Source: Pseudomonas monsensis (lineage in GTDB: Bacteria > Pseudomonadota > Gammaproteobacteria > Pseudomonadales > Pseudomonadaceae). Taken from it: a stretch of 64,000 nucleotides of DNA. The position numbers and the translations under genes were made by a program. Numbering within the stretch: position 1 is the first letter of the stretch; every line of letters begins with the position of its first letter. The DNA lies in the NCBI RefSeq assembly GCF_014268495.2, contig NZ_CP077087.1, positions 6,188,001 through 6,252,000 on the forward strand, given 5' to 3'. The notes below the pieces were generated by a model that did not search any database, had not been told where the DNA came from, and was given only the letters and a program-made list of their open reading frames with translations. Below are positions 44,583 to 53,781 of the stretch, one piece after another.

Positions 44583-45638
44583 TTATTGGATGTCTTCAGG
44601 CTTGACGATCACCCAGTTCTTGTCCGCCGTCACCGGCAAGCCTTCCTTGGCCTGCGCCGCGGCGTGCTTGGCCATCATGCCGTTGAGCTGAGTCATGTAT
44701 TTGTCCTTGCGGTTGACCCACAGGTGGATACCGCCCTTGGCCACATCCACATCGTGGAACAGCATGTAGCCGTCGCTGCTCGGGGTGTCGCCGCCCACCA
44801 GTACCGGTTTTTTCCACTCGTCGATGTAGGTCAGGATCGCCGCGTGTTTGCCGGCCATCCAGGTCGCTGGGGTCCACAGGTACGGGGTGAGTTCGAGGCC
44901 GAGGTTGGCCTTCTCGTCATACTTGCCGGCGGTGATCTGCTTGCGCGCAGTGGTCAGCTCGCCGGTTTCGCGATTCTTCAGCAACGTGGTCACGCCGATG
45001 ACGTTCTGCGGTTTGACGTTGTAGCCATACTTCGGATCGGCCGCGACCATCCGCACCAGTTCTTCGGAAGCGGCGGTCATCACGTAGACCTCGATGCCGT
45101 TCTCCATCAGCTTGTTGTACAACTCAGCCTGACCGGTAAAGACTTTCGGCGGATTAACGTCGAGTTTCTTCACCACATCGCCTTCGTAATAAGTCGCCGG
45201 CACCGGTTTGCCCGAAGCCATCAGCTCATCGACGTAGCCCTTCAGCTCTTTGAGGGTGAAGCCGGAGAACACCTGCGCCACCCACGGGTAGCAGACCATG
45301 TCGTCGACTTCGCACAGGCGATAGTAGTAACTGAACAGGCTTTCCTTGTGGTCGGCGGTGTCCTTGAACGGCATCAGTTTCAGCGAAGGATCGAGCTTGT
45401 CGCGAGTGATCAGCCCCTTGTTTTCCATGAACGGCAACAACGACTCTTCGAGGTCGTAGCGGTAACTGGTGTTGTCCATGTCGAACACCGCGTAGTTACC
45501 CTTGTTGGCGTTGGCCGCGATCATCGCGTCCAGTGCCTTGGCCTGATCCGCCGGCCAGTGCTTCAGATCGGTGGCGAATGCGTGAGCGGCCAAGCCCAAT
45601 CCAAGAACCACAGCGAGCATTTTCGGTGCGAACTTCAT
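44583..45638 (-). CDS. pchP: Periplasmic phosphorylcholine phosphatase, HAD family
   Basis: 351 residues with a signal peptide cleaved after Ala22 (MLAVVLGLGLAAHAFA). HAD motif I is VFDMDNTSYRYDLEE with Asp53 and Asp55; subtracting the signal gives Asp31 and Asp33, the catalytic numbering reported for P. aeruginosa PchP. Motif II is YVMTAASEELV and motif III/IV VLVGGDTPSSDGYML. It releases phosphate from phosphorylcholine derived from host or plant lipids. In P. aeruginosa pchP lies elsewhere on the chromosome, so its position beside ilvD differs. Confidence 0.88.
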   Translation of the reverse strand: MKFAPKMLAVVLGLGLAAHAFATDLKHWPADQAKALDAMIAANANKGNYAVFDMDNTSYRYDLEESLLPFMENKGLITRDKLDPSLKLMPFKDTADHKESLFSYYYRLCEVDDMVCYPWVAQVFSGFTLKELKGYVDELMASGKPVPATYYEGDVVKKLDVNPPKVFTGQAELYNKLMENGIEVYVMTAASEELVRMVAADPKYGYNVKPQNVIGVTTLLKNRETGELTTARKQITAGKYDEKANLGLELTPYLWTPATWMAGKHAAILTYIDEWKKPVLVGGDTPSSDGYMLFHDVDVAKGGIHLWVNRKDKYMTQLNGMMAKHAAAQAKEGLPVTADKNWVIVKPEDIQ

Positions 45639-45879
45639 CGGCGTTTTCTCCCTGACTGAAAGACATCGACGCTAACAAATAAGTGTGACAGTCCTCGTCT
45701 GTCAGCGACCGCTTACGTCTCCTCAACGCCAGTTGCATTGCCGAGAGCGACAGTGGCTTATTCCAAAAACGACGGACGACCTGCGATTTCGGTATTAATT
45801 CATTGGAAATCAAACTGTTAGGCTTGCCGGTTCGCAGTTGCTCAAGAATGCGACTGGCACAAGTCTTATCGGAGTCTTC

Positions 45880-47268
45880 ATGAATCTGCCGCTGATCCTC
45901 AATCTGCTGGTGTTCCTCGCCCTGCTCTTCGGTCTGGCGCAAACCCGCCACACCACGTGGAGCCTGGCGAAAAAAGTCCTGCTCGCGCTGGGTCTGGGCG
46001 TGGCGTTCGGCGTTGCGCTGCACAGCGTTTACGGCGCCGGCAATCCGGTGCTGAAAGCCTCGATCGGCTGGTTCGATCTGGTGGGCAACGGTTACGTGCA
46101 GTTGCTGCAAATGATCGTGATCCCGCTGGTATTCGCCTCGATCCTCAGCGCGGTGGCGCGTCTGCACAACGCCTCGTCGCTGGGCAAGATCAGCTTCCTG
46201 ACCATCGGCACCCTGCTGTTCACCACCGCGATTGCGGCGCTGATCGGTATCGGCCTGACCAACCTGTTCGGCCTCACCGCCGAAGGCCTGGTTGCCGGCA
46301 CTCAGGAGATGGCCCGCCTGCAAACCATTCAAACCGACTATGCCGGCAAGGTCGCCGACCTGAATGTGCCGCAACTGCTGCTGTCGTTCATTCCGCAGAA
46401 CCCGTTCGCCGACCTGGCTCGGGCCAAACCGACCTCGATCATCAGCGTGGTGATTTTTGCTGCGTTCCTCGGCGTGGCGGCGCTGCAACTGCTCAAGGAT
46501 GACGTCGAGAAAGGTCAGAAAGTGATCAACGCCATCGACACCCTGCAAGCCTGGGTGATGCGTCTGGTGCGTCTGGTGATGAAGCTGACCCCGTATGGCG
46601 TCCTGGCGCTGATGACCAAAGTGGTCGCCAGTTCCAACCTGCAGGACATCATCAAGCTCGGCAGTTTCGTCGTGGTCTCGTACCTCGGCCTCGGCCTGAT
46701 GTTCGTGGTCCACGGTTTGCTGGTGTCGGCCGCCGGGATCAACCCGCTACGCTTCTTCCGCAAGATCTGGCCGGTGCTGACCTTCGCATTCACCAGCCGC
46801 TCCAGCGCGGCGAGCATTCCGCTGAGCATCGAAGCGCAGACCCGTCGTCTGGGTATTCCGCAGTCGGTGGCCAGTTTCGCCGCCTCGTTCGGCGCAACCA
46901 TCGGCCAGAACGGTTGCGCCGGTCTGTACCCGGCGATGTTGGCGGTGATGGTTGCGCCAACCGTGGGCATCAATCCGCTGGATCCGCTGTGGATCGCGAC
47001 GCTGGTGGCGATTGTGACCCTGAGCTCGGCCGGTGTGGCCGGTGTGGGCGGCGGCGCGACGTTTGCCGCGCTGATCGTGCTGCCGGCGATGGGCTTGCCG
47101 GTGTCTCTGGTAGCGTTGCTGATTTCGGTTGAGCCGCTGATCGACATGGGTCGTACGGCGTTGAACGTGAGTGGCTCGATCACCGCAGGCGCGATTACCA
47201 GTCAGGTGATGCAGCAGACAGATAAAGCGCTGCTGGATGCGGATGAGCATGCGGCGCTAGCGAGCTAG
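45880..47268 (+). CDS. tcyP: Cation symporter of the DAACS family, L-cystine type
   Basis: 462 residues with about eight membrane helices and two re-entrant loops. Signatures include [20 protein letters not shown], the serine-rich hairpin [20 protein letters not shown], and [20 protein letters not shown]. These resemble TcyP/YdjN-type L-cystine transporters rather than glutamate or C4-dicarboxylate carriers. The start [13 protein letters not shown] is chosen over an upstream TTG. The substrate assignment is by family resemblance. The gene is convergent with folA. Confidence 0.85.
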   Translation: MNLPLILNLLVFLALLFGLAQTRHTTWSLAKKVLLALGLGVAFGVALHSVYGAGNPVLKASIGWFDLVGNGYVQLLQMIVIPLVFASILSAVARLHNASSLGKISFLTIGTLLFTTAIAALIGIGLTNLFGLTAEGLVAGTQEMARLQTIQTDYAGKVADLNVPQLLLSFIPQNPFADLARAKPTSIISVVIFAAFLGVAALQLLKDDVEKGQKVINAIDTLQAWVMRLVRLVMKLTPYGVLALMTKVVASSNLQDIIKLGSFVVVSYLGLGLMFVVHGLLVSAAGINPLRFFRKIWPVLTFAFTSRSSAASIPLSIEAQTRRLGIPQSVASFAASFGATIGQNGCAGLYPAMLAVMVAPTVGINPLDPLWIATLVAIVTLSSAGVAGVGGGATFAALIVLPAMGLPVSLVALLISVEPLIDMGRTALNVSGSITAGAITSQVMQQTDKALLDADEHAALAS

Positions 47269-47270
47269 CC

Positions 47271-47368
47271 AGCTGCAAGCTGCAAGCTGCAAGCTGCAAG
47301 CTGCAAGCTGCAAGCTGCAAGAAGAGCATTCCCGCTTTCACTTGTGGCTTGCAGCTCGAAGCTTGAAG
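47271..47368. repeat. Heptanucleotide tandem repeat within AGCTxCAAGC-family element
   Basis: Seven exact copies of AGCTGCA (47271-47319) followed by AGAAGAGCATTCCCGC and an inverted right side TGGCTTGCAGCTCGAAGC. It begins three bases after the tcyP stop and runs to the folA stop. The element at 44500-44582 has the same right side but no heptamer expansion. Confidence 0.85.
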
Positions 47369-47881
47369 CTATCTTTTCTCCCAGACTTCGAAGTTGTACG
47401 CGGGCTTGTCACCCTCCGCCGGATTCGGCACATTCGACACCAGCGTCCACTGGTTCAGATCGAACTCCGGAAACCACGCGTCGCCTTCCGGGCTCAGCGC
47501 CACACGGGTCAGGTACAGACGATCGGCCTGCGCCAGCCCTTGCGCATACAACTGCGCACCGCCAATCAGCATCAGCTCATCGACGCCCTGCGCTTTCGCC
47601 CATTCCTCGGCGCGAACCACCGCAGCTTCCAGCGACGGATAGACCTCTGCCCCCTCCAGCACCAGGTCGGCCTGACGGCTGACCACGATGTTCAAGCGGC
47701 CCGGCAGCGGACGACCGAGCGAATCCCAGGTCTTGCGGCCCATGATGATCGGCTTGCCGAGGGTCGTGGCCTTGAAGTATTTGAAGTCCCCCGGCAGGTG
47801 CCAGGGCATGCTGTTGTCGACGCCGATCACGCGGTTTTCACCGAGGGCTGCGATCAGGCTGAGGGGGAGTGATTTAGTCAT
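47369..47881 (-). CDS. folA: Dihydrofolate reductase FolA
   Basis: 170 residues. SLIAALGENRVIGVDNSMPWHLPGD carries the NADPH and substrate Met20-loop region; MGRKTWDSLGRPLPGRLNIV and ELMLIGGAQLYAQGL complete the fold. It regenerates tetrahydrofolate consumed by thymidylate synthase, whose gene thyA lies 14 kb downstream in this window. It is the target of trimethoprim. The start MTKSLPLSLIA is preferred; upstream codons are not conserved. Confidence 0.96.
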   Translation of the reverse strand: MTKSLPLSLIAALGENRVIGVDNSMPWHLPGDFKYFKATTLGKPIIMGRKTWDSLGRPLPGRLNIVVSRQADLVLEGAEVYPSLEAAVVRAEEWAKAQGVDELMLIGGAQLYAQGLAQADRLYLTRVALSPEGDAWFPEFDLNQWTLVSNVPNPAEGDKPAYNFEVWEKR

Positions 47882-47966
47882 GCCGGCGAGGATACCAGAG
47901 CCTCGCTTGACCCGATAAGCGCCACAGCGGTTATGCTCACGGCTCAATTGAGCAACGGAATGGCGC

Positions 47967-49340
47967 GTGACTGAACTGACTCCCCTGCAAAACCTCTGGC
48001 TGAGCGAAACCATCCGCCTGCGCGAAGAACACGCCGGGCCGCTGGAGGATCTGGAAGCCAATCGTCTGGCCCGCGCGGCCGGCGGCGATCTGCCGAGCCG
48101 CATTCAACGCCGGGCGTTGTGGCTGGCCGAGCGTGACGGGCTGAGCGCTGCGCTCACTCACTGGCTGCAAGGCGCACGCCTGGCGCTGGTACTGCTGCTG
48201 ATCTTCGCAGTGCTCAGCGGTGCCGGTCTGGCCTTCGCCGCGTTGAGCCAGACACCGGTCAATGTGTTCTGGGCCTTGGGCAGTCTGCTCGGGTTGAACG
48301 TGATTCTGCTGCTGAGCTGGGCGTTGGGGTTGATCTTTGCCGGCGAACACGGCGCCACCCTTGGCCGCTTGTGGTTGTGGCTCAGCGAAAAATTCGCCCG
48401 GGATGCCAAAGCCGCGCAACTGGCGCCGGCTCTGCTGTTGATGCTGCAACGCAAAAAACTCAACCGCTGGGCCCTCGGCACCTTGGTCAACGGTTTGTGG
48501 CTGCTGGCGATGCTCAGCGCGCTGGTGCTGCTGCTGACGCTGATGGCCACCCGGCGCTACGGCTTCGTCTGGGAAACCACCATTCTCAGCGCTGACACTT
48601 TCATCAACATGACCCAGGCCCTCGGCGCGCTGCCGGCGCTGCTCGGTTTCAACGTGCCGAGCGTGGAGATGATCCGCGCCAGCGGCGACGCCGCGCTGGA
48701 CATCGAAAGTGCGCGACAGGCCTGGGCGACCTGGCTGGTGGGCGTGCTGGTGGTCTACGGTGTGCTGCCGCGCCTGCTGCTGGCCGTGTTCTGTTTCTGG
48801 CGCTGGAGCCGTGGCAAAGCCGCGCTGAGCCTGGACCTGAAGCTGCCCGGCTACGCCCAGTTGCGCGAACGCCTGATGCCGACCAGCGAACGCCTTGGCA
48901 TCAACGACGCGGCGCCGGAACAATTGCATCGGGTCGAAAGCCACGTCAGCGAACACGCCAGCGACGGCGCCCTGCTGGTGGCCATCGAACTCGACGACCA
49001 GCGCCCGTGGCCACCGGCCCTGCCAAAAACCGTAAGCAACGCCGGCATCCTCGACAGCCGTGAATCGCGCAACAAACTCCTCGAGCAACTCAGCCGCTTC
49101 CCCCCGGCACGCCTGCTGATCGCCTGCGATCCACGGCGCTCGCCGGATCGCGGCAGCCTCGCGTTGATTGCCGAACTGGCACGCAACGCCAGCGCCACCC
49201 GCGTCTGGTTGCTGCAAGCGCCGCCCGGTGAAGCGCTGGACAGCGCCCGCCTCGGCGACTGGCACGTGGCGCTGCAACAGCTTGAGCTGCCGTTCGCCGA
49301 TTGCGCACCGTTGAACTGGCTGGAGAACGGTCATGACTGA
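47967..49340 (+). CDS. DUF2868 membrane protein
   Basis: 457 residues, GTG start (MTELTPLQNLWLSE). Four membrane segments are visible: ALVLLLIFAVLSGAGLAFA, FWALGSLLGLNVILLLSWAL, LWLLAMLSALVLLLTLMA and TWLVGVLVVYGVLPRLLLAV. A soluble C-terminal domain of about 170 residues contains LLVAIELDDQRPWPPAL. The family has no known role. It overlaps the following DUF3482 GTPase-like gene by eight bases, and this pairing is recurrent in pseudomonads and relatives, pointing to a joint function. Confidence 0.83.
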   Translation: MTELTPLQNLWLSETIRLREEHAGPLEDLEANRLARAAGGDLPSRIQRRALWLAERDGLSAALTHWLQGARLALVLLLIFAVLSGAGLAFAALSQTPVNVFWALGSLLGLNVILLLSWALGLIFAGEHGATLGRLWLWLSEKFARDAKAAQLAPALLLMLQRKKLNRWALGTLVNGLWLLAMLSALVLLLTLMATRRYGFVWETTILSADTFINMTQALGALPALLGFNVPSVEMIRASGDAALDIESARQAWATWLVGVLVVYGVLPRLLLAVFCFWRWSRGKAALSLDLKLPGYAQLRERLMPTSERLGINDAAPEQLHRVESHVSEHASDGALLVAIELDDQRPWPPALPKTVSNAGILDSRESRNKLLEQLSRFPPARLLIACDPRRSPDRGSLALIAELARNASATRVWLLQAPPGEALDSARLGDWHVALQQLELPFADCAPLNWLENGHD

Positions 49341-50718
49341 TGCTCGCAAAGCGCCGCTGAAACTCGCGGTGGTCGGCCACACCAACGTCGGCAAGACCTC
49401 GCTGTTGCGCACCCTGACCCGCGACGTCGGTTTCGGCGAAGTCTCGCATCGGCCGAGCACCACTCGGCATGTCGAGGGTGCGCGGTTGTCGGTGGACGGC
49501 GAGCCGTTGCTCGATCTCTACGACACACCGGGACTGGAAGACGCCATCGCCCTGCTGGATTTCCTCGAACGCCTGGAACGCCCCGGCGAACGCCTCGACG
49601 GGCCGGCGCGCCTGACACGGTTTCTCGACGGCAGCGAGGCACGCCAGCGTTTCGAACAGGAAGCGAAAGTGCTGCGGCAATTGCTCGCCTCCGACGCCGG
49701 ACTCTATGTGATCGACGCCCGCGAACCGGTTTTGGCCAAATACCGCGACGAACTGGAAGTGCTCGCCAGTTGTGGCAAGCCGCTGCTGCCGGTGCTGAAT
49801 TTCGTCAGCAGCGCCAACCATCGCGAGCCGGACTGGCGCGAAGCGTTGGCGCGGCTCGGCCTGCATGCGCTGGTGCGCTTCGACAGCGTTGCACCGCCGG
49901 AGGACGGCGAGCGGCGGCTGTATGAAAGCCTCGCATTGCTACTGGAAAATGCTCGTCCGCAACTGGAACGACTGATCGCCGATCAACAGGCCCAGCGCCT
50001 CGCCCGCCAGCAAAGTGCGGCGCGTTTGATTGCCGAGTTGCTGATCGACTGCGCGGCGTGCCGGCGCAGTGTGGTCAGCGCCGCCGAACAGGAACAGCAA
50101 GCGATCAGCGAACTGCGCAAAGCCGTGCGTCAGCGTGAACAGAAGTGCGTCGAAGCGTTGCTCAGGCTCTACGCGTTTCGCCCGCAAGACGCAGCGGCCA
50201 GTGATCTGCCGTTGCTGGATGGGCGTTGGGGCGATGATTTGTTCAACCCGGAAACCTTGAAGCAACTGGGGGTTCGCGTCGGCGGCGGGATTGCGGCAGG
50301 CGCCGCGGCCGGGGCTGGTGTGGATTTGCTGGTGGGCGGGATTACGCTCGGTGCAGCCGCTTTGGCCGGCGCGATCGCTGGCGGCGCGCTGCAAACGGCG
50401 CGCAGTTATGGCAGTCGCTTGCTCGGCAAGATCAAGGGCCAGCGGGAATTGACCGTGGATGACGGCGTGTTGCGGCTGTTGGCGCTGCGTCAGCGGCAGC
50501 TGTTGCTGGCGCTCGATCAACGCGGACACGCGGCGATGGAGGCGGTTCAGGTCGCCACCCCGCAGGACAAGACTTGGCGCGAGGGCAAGCTGCCCGAGGC
50601 ACTGAGCAAGGCACGGGCGCATCCGCAGTGGTCGTCGTTGAATCCGCATGCAAAGTTGAATCAGGCGGAAAGGCAGGAGCAGATTGAGGCGTTGGTGGGA
50701 AAGGTACTTGAGCTTTAG
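49333..50718 (+). CDS. DUF3482 GTPase-domain protein
   Basis: 461 residues. An Era/MnmE-like GTPase domain opens the protein: G1 VVGHTNVGKTSLLRTL, a switch Thr in HRPSTTRHVEG, and G3 LYDTPGLEDA. The expected G4 NKxD is replaced by LNFVSSAN, so base recognition may be altered. The second half includes a glycine/alanine hydrophobic stretch (GVRVGGGIAAGAAAGAGVD and AAALAGAIAGGALQTA), suggesting membrane insertion. With the DUF2868 membrane protein it forms a translationally coupled pair of unknown role, perhaps a membrane-remodelling or ion-related GTPase; this is inference. Confidence 0.83.
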   Translation: MTDARKAPLKLAVVGHTNVGKTSLLRTLTRDVGFGEVSHRPSTTRHVEGARLSVDGEPLLDLYDTPGLEDAIALLDFLERLERPGERLDGPARLTRFLDGSEARQRFEQEAKVLRQLLASDAGLYVIDAREPVLAKYRDELEVLASCGKPLLPVLNFVSSANHREPDWREALARLGLHALVRFDSVAPPEDGERRLYESLALLLENARPQLERLIADQQAQRLARQQSAARLIAELLIDCAACRRSVVSAAEQEQQAISELRKAVRQREQKCVEALLRLYAFRPQDAAASDLPLLDGRWGDDLFNPETLKQLGVRVGGGIAAGAAAGAGVDLLVGGITLGAAALAGAIAGGALQTARSYGSRLLGKIKGQRELTVDDGVLRLLALRQRQLLLALDQRGHAAMEAVQVATPQDKTWREGKLPEALSKARAHPQWSSLNPHAKLNQAERQEQIEALVGKVLEL

Positions 50719-50724
50719 ACGCCG

Positions 50725-50873
50725 ACCCTCACCCCAGCCCTCTCCCGGAGGGAGAGGGGGCTGACAGTGGTGTTCTCGGGTCATACATCGACCTGAGACA
50801 TCCAGTCGAACTCAGGTTTGAAAGGCATGAAGATCGGCTCCCTCTCCCTCCGGGAGAGGGCTGGGGTGAGGGT
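50725..50873. repeat. 149-bp element with perfect 34-bp terminal inverted repeats
   Basis: The left arm starts ACCCTCACCCCAGCCCTCTC (50725) and the right arm (50840-50873) is its exact reverse complement over 34 bases. Each arm also contains its own CTCTCCC/GGGAGAG hairpin. The core shares TCGAACTCAGGT-like sequence with the tandem array at 9969-10320. It lies between the convergent DUF3482 and HD-domain genes, six bases from each stop. Confidence 0.9.
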
Positions 50874-50878
50874 TGCAA

Positions 50879-51439
50879 TCACTCAGCCGACAACAAAACC
50901 TCAGCCTTGCGCTTTAGCACACTCAAATCCATTACCGGCACCGCTATCTCCTTGGCCAACTCATCCCACTGCCGCATCCGCAGGCTGACAGCACACAACG
51001 GATCGCGCTCAAACATGTCCGCCTCTGCCTCCGTCATCACCCCGCCCTGATACGCCAGTGTCTTGCGACTGGCTTCACTCAAGCGCTCGAAATACCCCGG
51101 CTCACGCAACGTCAGATACCGCTTGGCCTGCACGTGATACTCCACCAACCGCGCCAGGCGCTCGCTGAAACCCGCCTCACGCAAATAATCCGCCCCCAGC
51201 CGCTCATGGCTGACCACGCCATACCCGCCCATGTTCTCGGCGCCCTCGGCACACAGATGACCGATGTCGTGGAAGAACGCCGCCAGCACCACCTCGTCAT
51301 CGAAGCCTTCGGCGATTGCCAGTTCGGCGGCCTGGGACATGTGCTCGATCTGCGACACCGGTTCGCCGATGTAATCGCGAGTGCCGAAACGCTCATACAA
51401 CCCGAACACCCGGGCGACGACTTGCTGCTGCTCCGTCAT
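50879..51439 (-). CDS. PhnZ-like HD-domain mixed-valent diiron oxygenase, phosphonate-associated
   Basis: 186 residues. HD-domain ligands are seen as His33 (SQIEHMSQAAELA), His57-Asp58 (FFHDIGHLC), His in VVSHERLGADYL and His in VEYHVQAKRYL. Just before the first His lies DYIGEPVSQIEH, whose Tyr23 and Glu26 match the YIGE gate residues of PhnZ, the enzyme cleaving hydroxylated aminoethylphosphonate to glycine and phosphate. It overlaps an FAD oxidoreductase gene, and an aminoethylphosphonate-type ABC transporter follows upstream. A PhnY-type hydroxylase is not seen here, so the exact substrate is open. Confidence 0.8.
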   Translation of the reverse strand: MTEQQQVVARVFGLYERFGTRDYIGEPVSQIEHMSQAAELAIAEGFDDEVVLAAFFHDIGHLCAEGAENMGGYGVVSHERLGADYLREAGFSERLARLVEYHVQAKRYLTLREPGYFERLSEASRKTLAYQGGVMTEAEADMFERDPLCAVSLRMRQWDELAKEIAVPVMDLSVLKRKAEVLLSAE

Positions 51440-52572
51440 CAGATTTCCTCCAGCAACTGCGCGATGTTGCGCTCGGCCAGCGCCGGGCCGACGCTCATGC
51501 CGACGCCGGTGTGCATCAGCGCCACACTCAGCCCCGGTGCCGGGCGCAGGAACGAAAACGGTCCCGGCCCGCGGGCACCGTAGACGCCCTGCCAGCGCTC
51601 GACCACGTGCACCTTGCAGCCCAGCGTCTGCTCGGCCAGTTCCAGCATCCAGTTGTCCACTTGTTCGGCGTTGAACGGCGACGGGTCGCTGCCGTAATGG
51701 TGCGAATCGCCGATGATCAGCTCGCCATACGGCGTCGGGCTGATCAGCAGGTGAATGCCGTTGTCGTGCAGGTGCGGTTGTTCGCGCAGGATCTGCGCCT
51801 GCACCGCTGCCGCCTGCGGTAGATCGGCGAAGGCGCCGTAGTGCACGCAGCTCAAACCAGTGAGCAAGGCGTGTTGCAGGTTCAGTTCGATCTGCGGTTT
51901 GGCGCGAAGCATTTGCAGGCGACAGATTTGCGGGTCGAGCGCGGCAATCGGCTCGGCCAGCAGGGTCTGATAATCGTGGCCGGAACAGACGATGATCTGT
52001 TTCGCCGTGAACGTACCGGCGGTGCTGTGCAGGCGCCCCGGCTCGACGTCACGCACCAGCGTGGAGAAATGAAATTCGACGCCGAGGTCGCGGCGCAGGT
52101 AGTCGATCAGCGCCGGGATCGCTTCACGCGAGTACAGCTGTTGATCGTCCATGCCGTGCAACGCCGCGCGGTGGTGGCTGAACTGACCGTGGTACAGATC
52201 ACGCAGGGCAGCACCGCGCAATAGCGCGATGTTGTAACCGTGTTCCACGGCGCGGCCGTTGCAAAAGGCTTCGAGCAGGTGTTCTTCAGCTTCGGTGCGG
52301 GCGAACAGGTACGAGCCGTTACGCTTGATCTGCAGATCGGCGAGTTGCGCCCAGTCACCCCAGATGTCGCGGCTGGCCTTGGCCAGTTCGAGCATCGGGC
52401 CGGGTGGCTGGCCGGTGACCAGCGCCTGGCCGAAGTTGCGCACCGAGGCGCCGAGAGGCGTGGCGGTGCGTTCGAAAACGCTGACCTTGAGCCCGCGCTT
52501 GGCGGCGGCATAGGCGTGAGACAGGCCGAGGATGCCGGCGCCTGCGATGAGCAGGTCTTTGTGTTGGGTCAT
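51439..52572 (-). CDS. FAD-dependent amine oxidoreductase, phosphonate-associated (TIGR03364-like)
   Basis: 377 residues of DAO fold: N-terminal LLIAGAGILGLSHAYAAAKRG binds FAD; a C-terminal GPGPFSFLRPAPGLSVALMH region closes the active site. Members found in phosphonate gene clusters have been reported to oxidise 2-aminoethylphosphonate or its N-methyl form to phosphonoacetaldehyde; I cite this from memory. It overlaps the PhnZ-like gene by one base and is separated from the transporter genes by a REP pair, so the two enzymes are one unit. Confidence 0.78.
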   Translation of the reverse strand: MTQHKDLLIAGAGILGLSHAYAAAKRGLKVSVFERTATPLGASVRNFGQALVTGQPPGPMLELAKASRDIWGDWAQLADLQIKRNGSYLFARTEAEEHLLEAFCNGRAVEHGYNIALLRGAALRDLYHGQFSHHRAALHGMDDQQLYSREAIPALIDYLRRDLGVEFHFSTLVRDVEPGRLHSTAGTFTAKQIIVCSGHDYQTLLAEPIAALDPQICRLQMLRAKPQIELNLQHALLTGLSCVHYGAFADLPQAAAVQAQILREQPHLHDNGIHLLISPTPYGELIIGDSHHYGSDPSPFNAEQVDNWMLELAEQTLGCKVHVVERWQGVYGARGPGPFSFLRPAPGLSVALMHTGVGMSVGPALAERNIAQLLEEI

Positions 52573-52599
52573 TTAGAGGTGCTCTGAATGAGAGACCGC

Positions 52600-52690
52600 T
52601 TTCGCTGGCAAGCCAGCTCCCACAGGTTTAGAGGTGTTCAAAAATCTGTATCCACCCCGGAATACTGTGGGAGCTGGCTGGCCAGCGATG
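52600..52690. repeat. REP pair, GCTGGC variant, inverted
   Basis: TTCGCTGGCAAGCCAGCTCC and CTGTGGGAGCTGGCTGGCCA face each other between the FAD oxidoreductase start and the transporter binding-protein stop. The stem is GCTGGC/GCCAGC, a third variant in this window. Confidence 0.85.
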
Positions 52691-52714
52691 GGGCCCTGTC
52701 AGTCGATAAAGATC

Positions 52715-53740
52715 TTACTTGGCGACGACTTTCTCGGACTTGCCGTCATAACGCTTGCGCCACTCGGTCAGGATCTCGTCGCGGTTCTTCGAGGCCCAGG
52801 CAAAGTCGTTCTTGATCAGGCGCTGCTCGTAGTCGGCCGGCAGTTCGGTTTGCGGCTTGGCGATACCCGGCTGAGCAAGAACAGCGAAGTTCTCTTTGTA
52901 CAGGTCCATCGCCTCGGCGCTGGCAGAGAAGTCCGCGAGTTTTTTCGCTGCTTCTTCATGTGGCGTGCCTTTGATCACGGCAGTGGCTTCGATCTCCCAG
53001 CCCAGGCCTTCCTTCGGCAGGATGATGTCCAGCGGCGCGCCCTGGCGTTTCAGCTGAACGGCCGGGTATTCAAAGGAAATGCCAATCGGGAACTCACCCG
53101 CCGCCGCCAGTTTGCAAGGCTTGGAACCGGAGTGAACGTACTGGCCGATGTTCTGGTGCAGACCGTCCATGTAGGCCCAGCCCTGCTTCTCGCCGAAGGT
53201 TTGCAGCCAGGCGCTGACGTCGAGGAAACCGGTGCCGGACGACGCCGGGTTCGGCATGACGATCTTGCCCTTGTACTCAGGCTTGGTCAGGTCTTGCCAG
53301 CTCACTGGCTTGGTCAGGCCCTGCTTCTCGGCCTCGACGGTGTTGAAGCAAATGGTCGCGGCCCAGACGTCCATGCCGACCCAGGCTGGCGGGTTGGCGG
53401 CGTCGCGGTAGTTCGCGCCGATCTTGCCCAGATCCTTCGGCGCGTAGCTTTGCAACATGCCTTGCTGATCGAGAATCGCCAGGCTCGAAGCGGCCAGGCC
53501 CCACACCGCGTCAGCCTGCGGACGGGCCTTTTCGGCGAGCAGTTTGGCGGTGATGATCCCGGTGGAGTCACGCACCCACTTGATCTCGACGTCCGGGTTG
53601 GCCTTTTCGAACGCTTCTTTGTAGGACTTCAGTTGCTCGGCTTCGAGGGCGGTGTACACCGTCAACTCGGTTTTTGCCGCAAAGGCATTCAGGCTGAAAG
53701 TAGCGAGCACAGCAGCGGCCAGGGCCATAGGCTTGAACAT
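52715..53740 (-). CDS. ABC transporter binding protein, 2-aminoethylphosphonate type
   Basis: 341 residues with a clear signal peptide (MFKPMALAAAVLATFSLNAFA). The mature protein is an iron-uptake-like (FbpA class) periplasmic binding protein: TELTVYTALEAEQLKSYKEA, VKWVRDSTGIITAKLLAEK-like region, and VMPNPASSGTGFLDVSAWL. Binding proteins of this subgroup accompany phosphonate genes. The start is at 53740 with GGAAAACG upstream; a longer frame runs into the spacer and the permease gene. Permease and ATPase genes follow upstream on the same strand. Confidence 0.85.
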   Translation of the reverse strand: MFKPMALAAAVLATFSLNAFAAKTELTVYTALEAEQLKSYKEAFEKANPDVEIKWVRDSTGIITAKLLAEKARPQADAVWGLAASSLAILDQQGMLQSYAPKDLGKIGANYRDAANPPAWVGMDVWAATICFNTVEAEKQGLTKPVSWQDLTKPEYKGKIVMPNPASSGTGFLDVSAWLQTFGEKQGWAYMDGLHQNIGQYVHSGSKPCKLAAAGEFPIGISFEYPAVQLKRQGAPLDIILPKEGLGWEIEATAVIKGTPHEEAAKKLADFSASAEAMDLYKENFAVLAQPGIAKPQTELPADYEQRLIKNDFAWASKNRDEILTEWRKRYDGKSEKVVAK

Positions 53741-53781
53741 GATCGTTTTCCTGTAGGTGAGTTGAGGTTTGCAGGTTTGAA

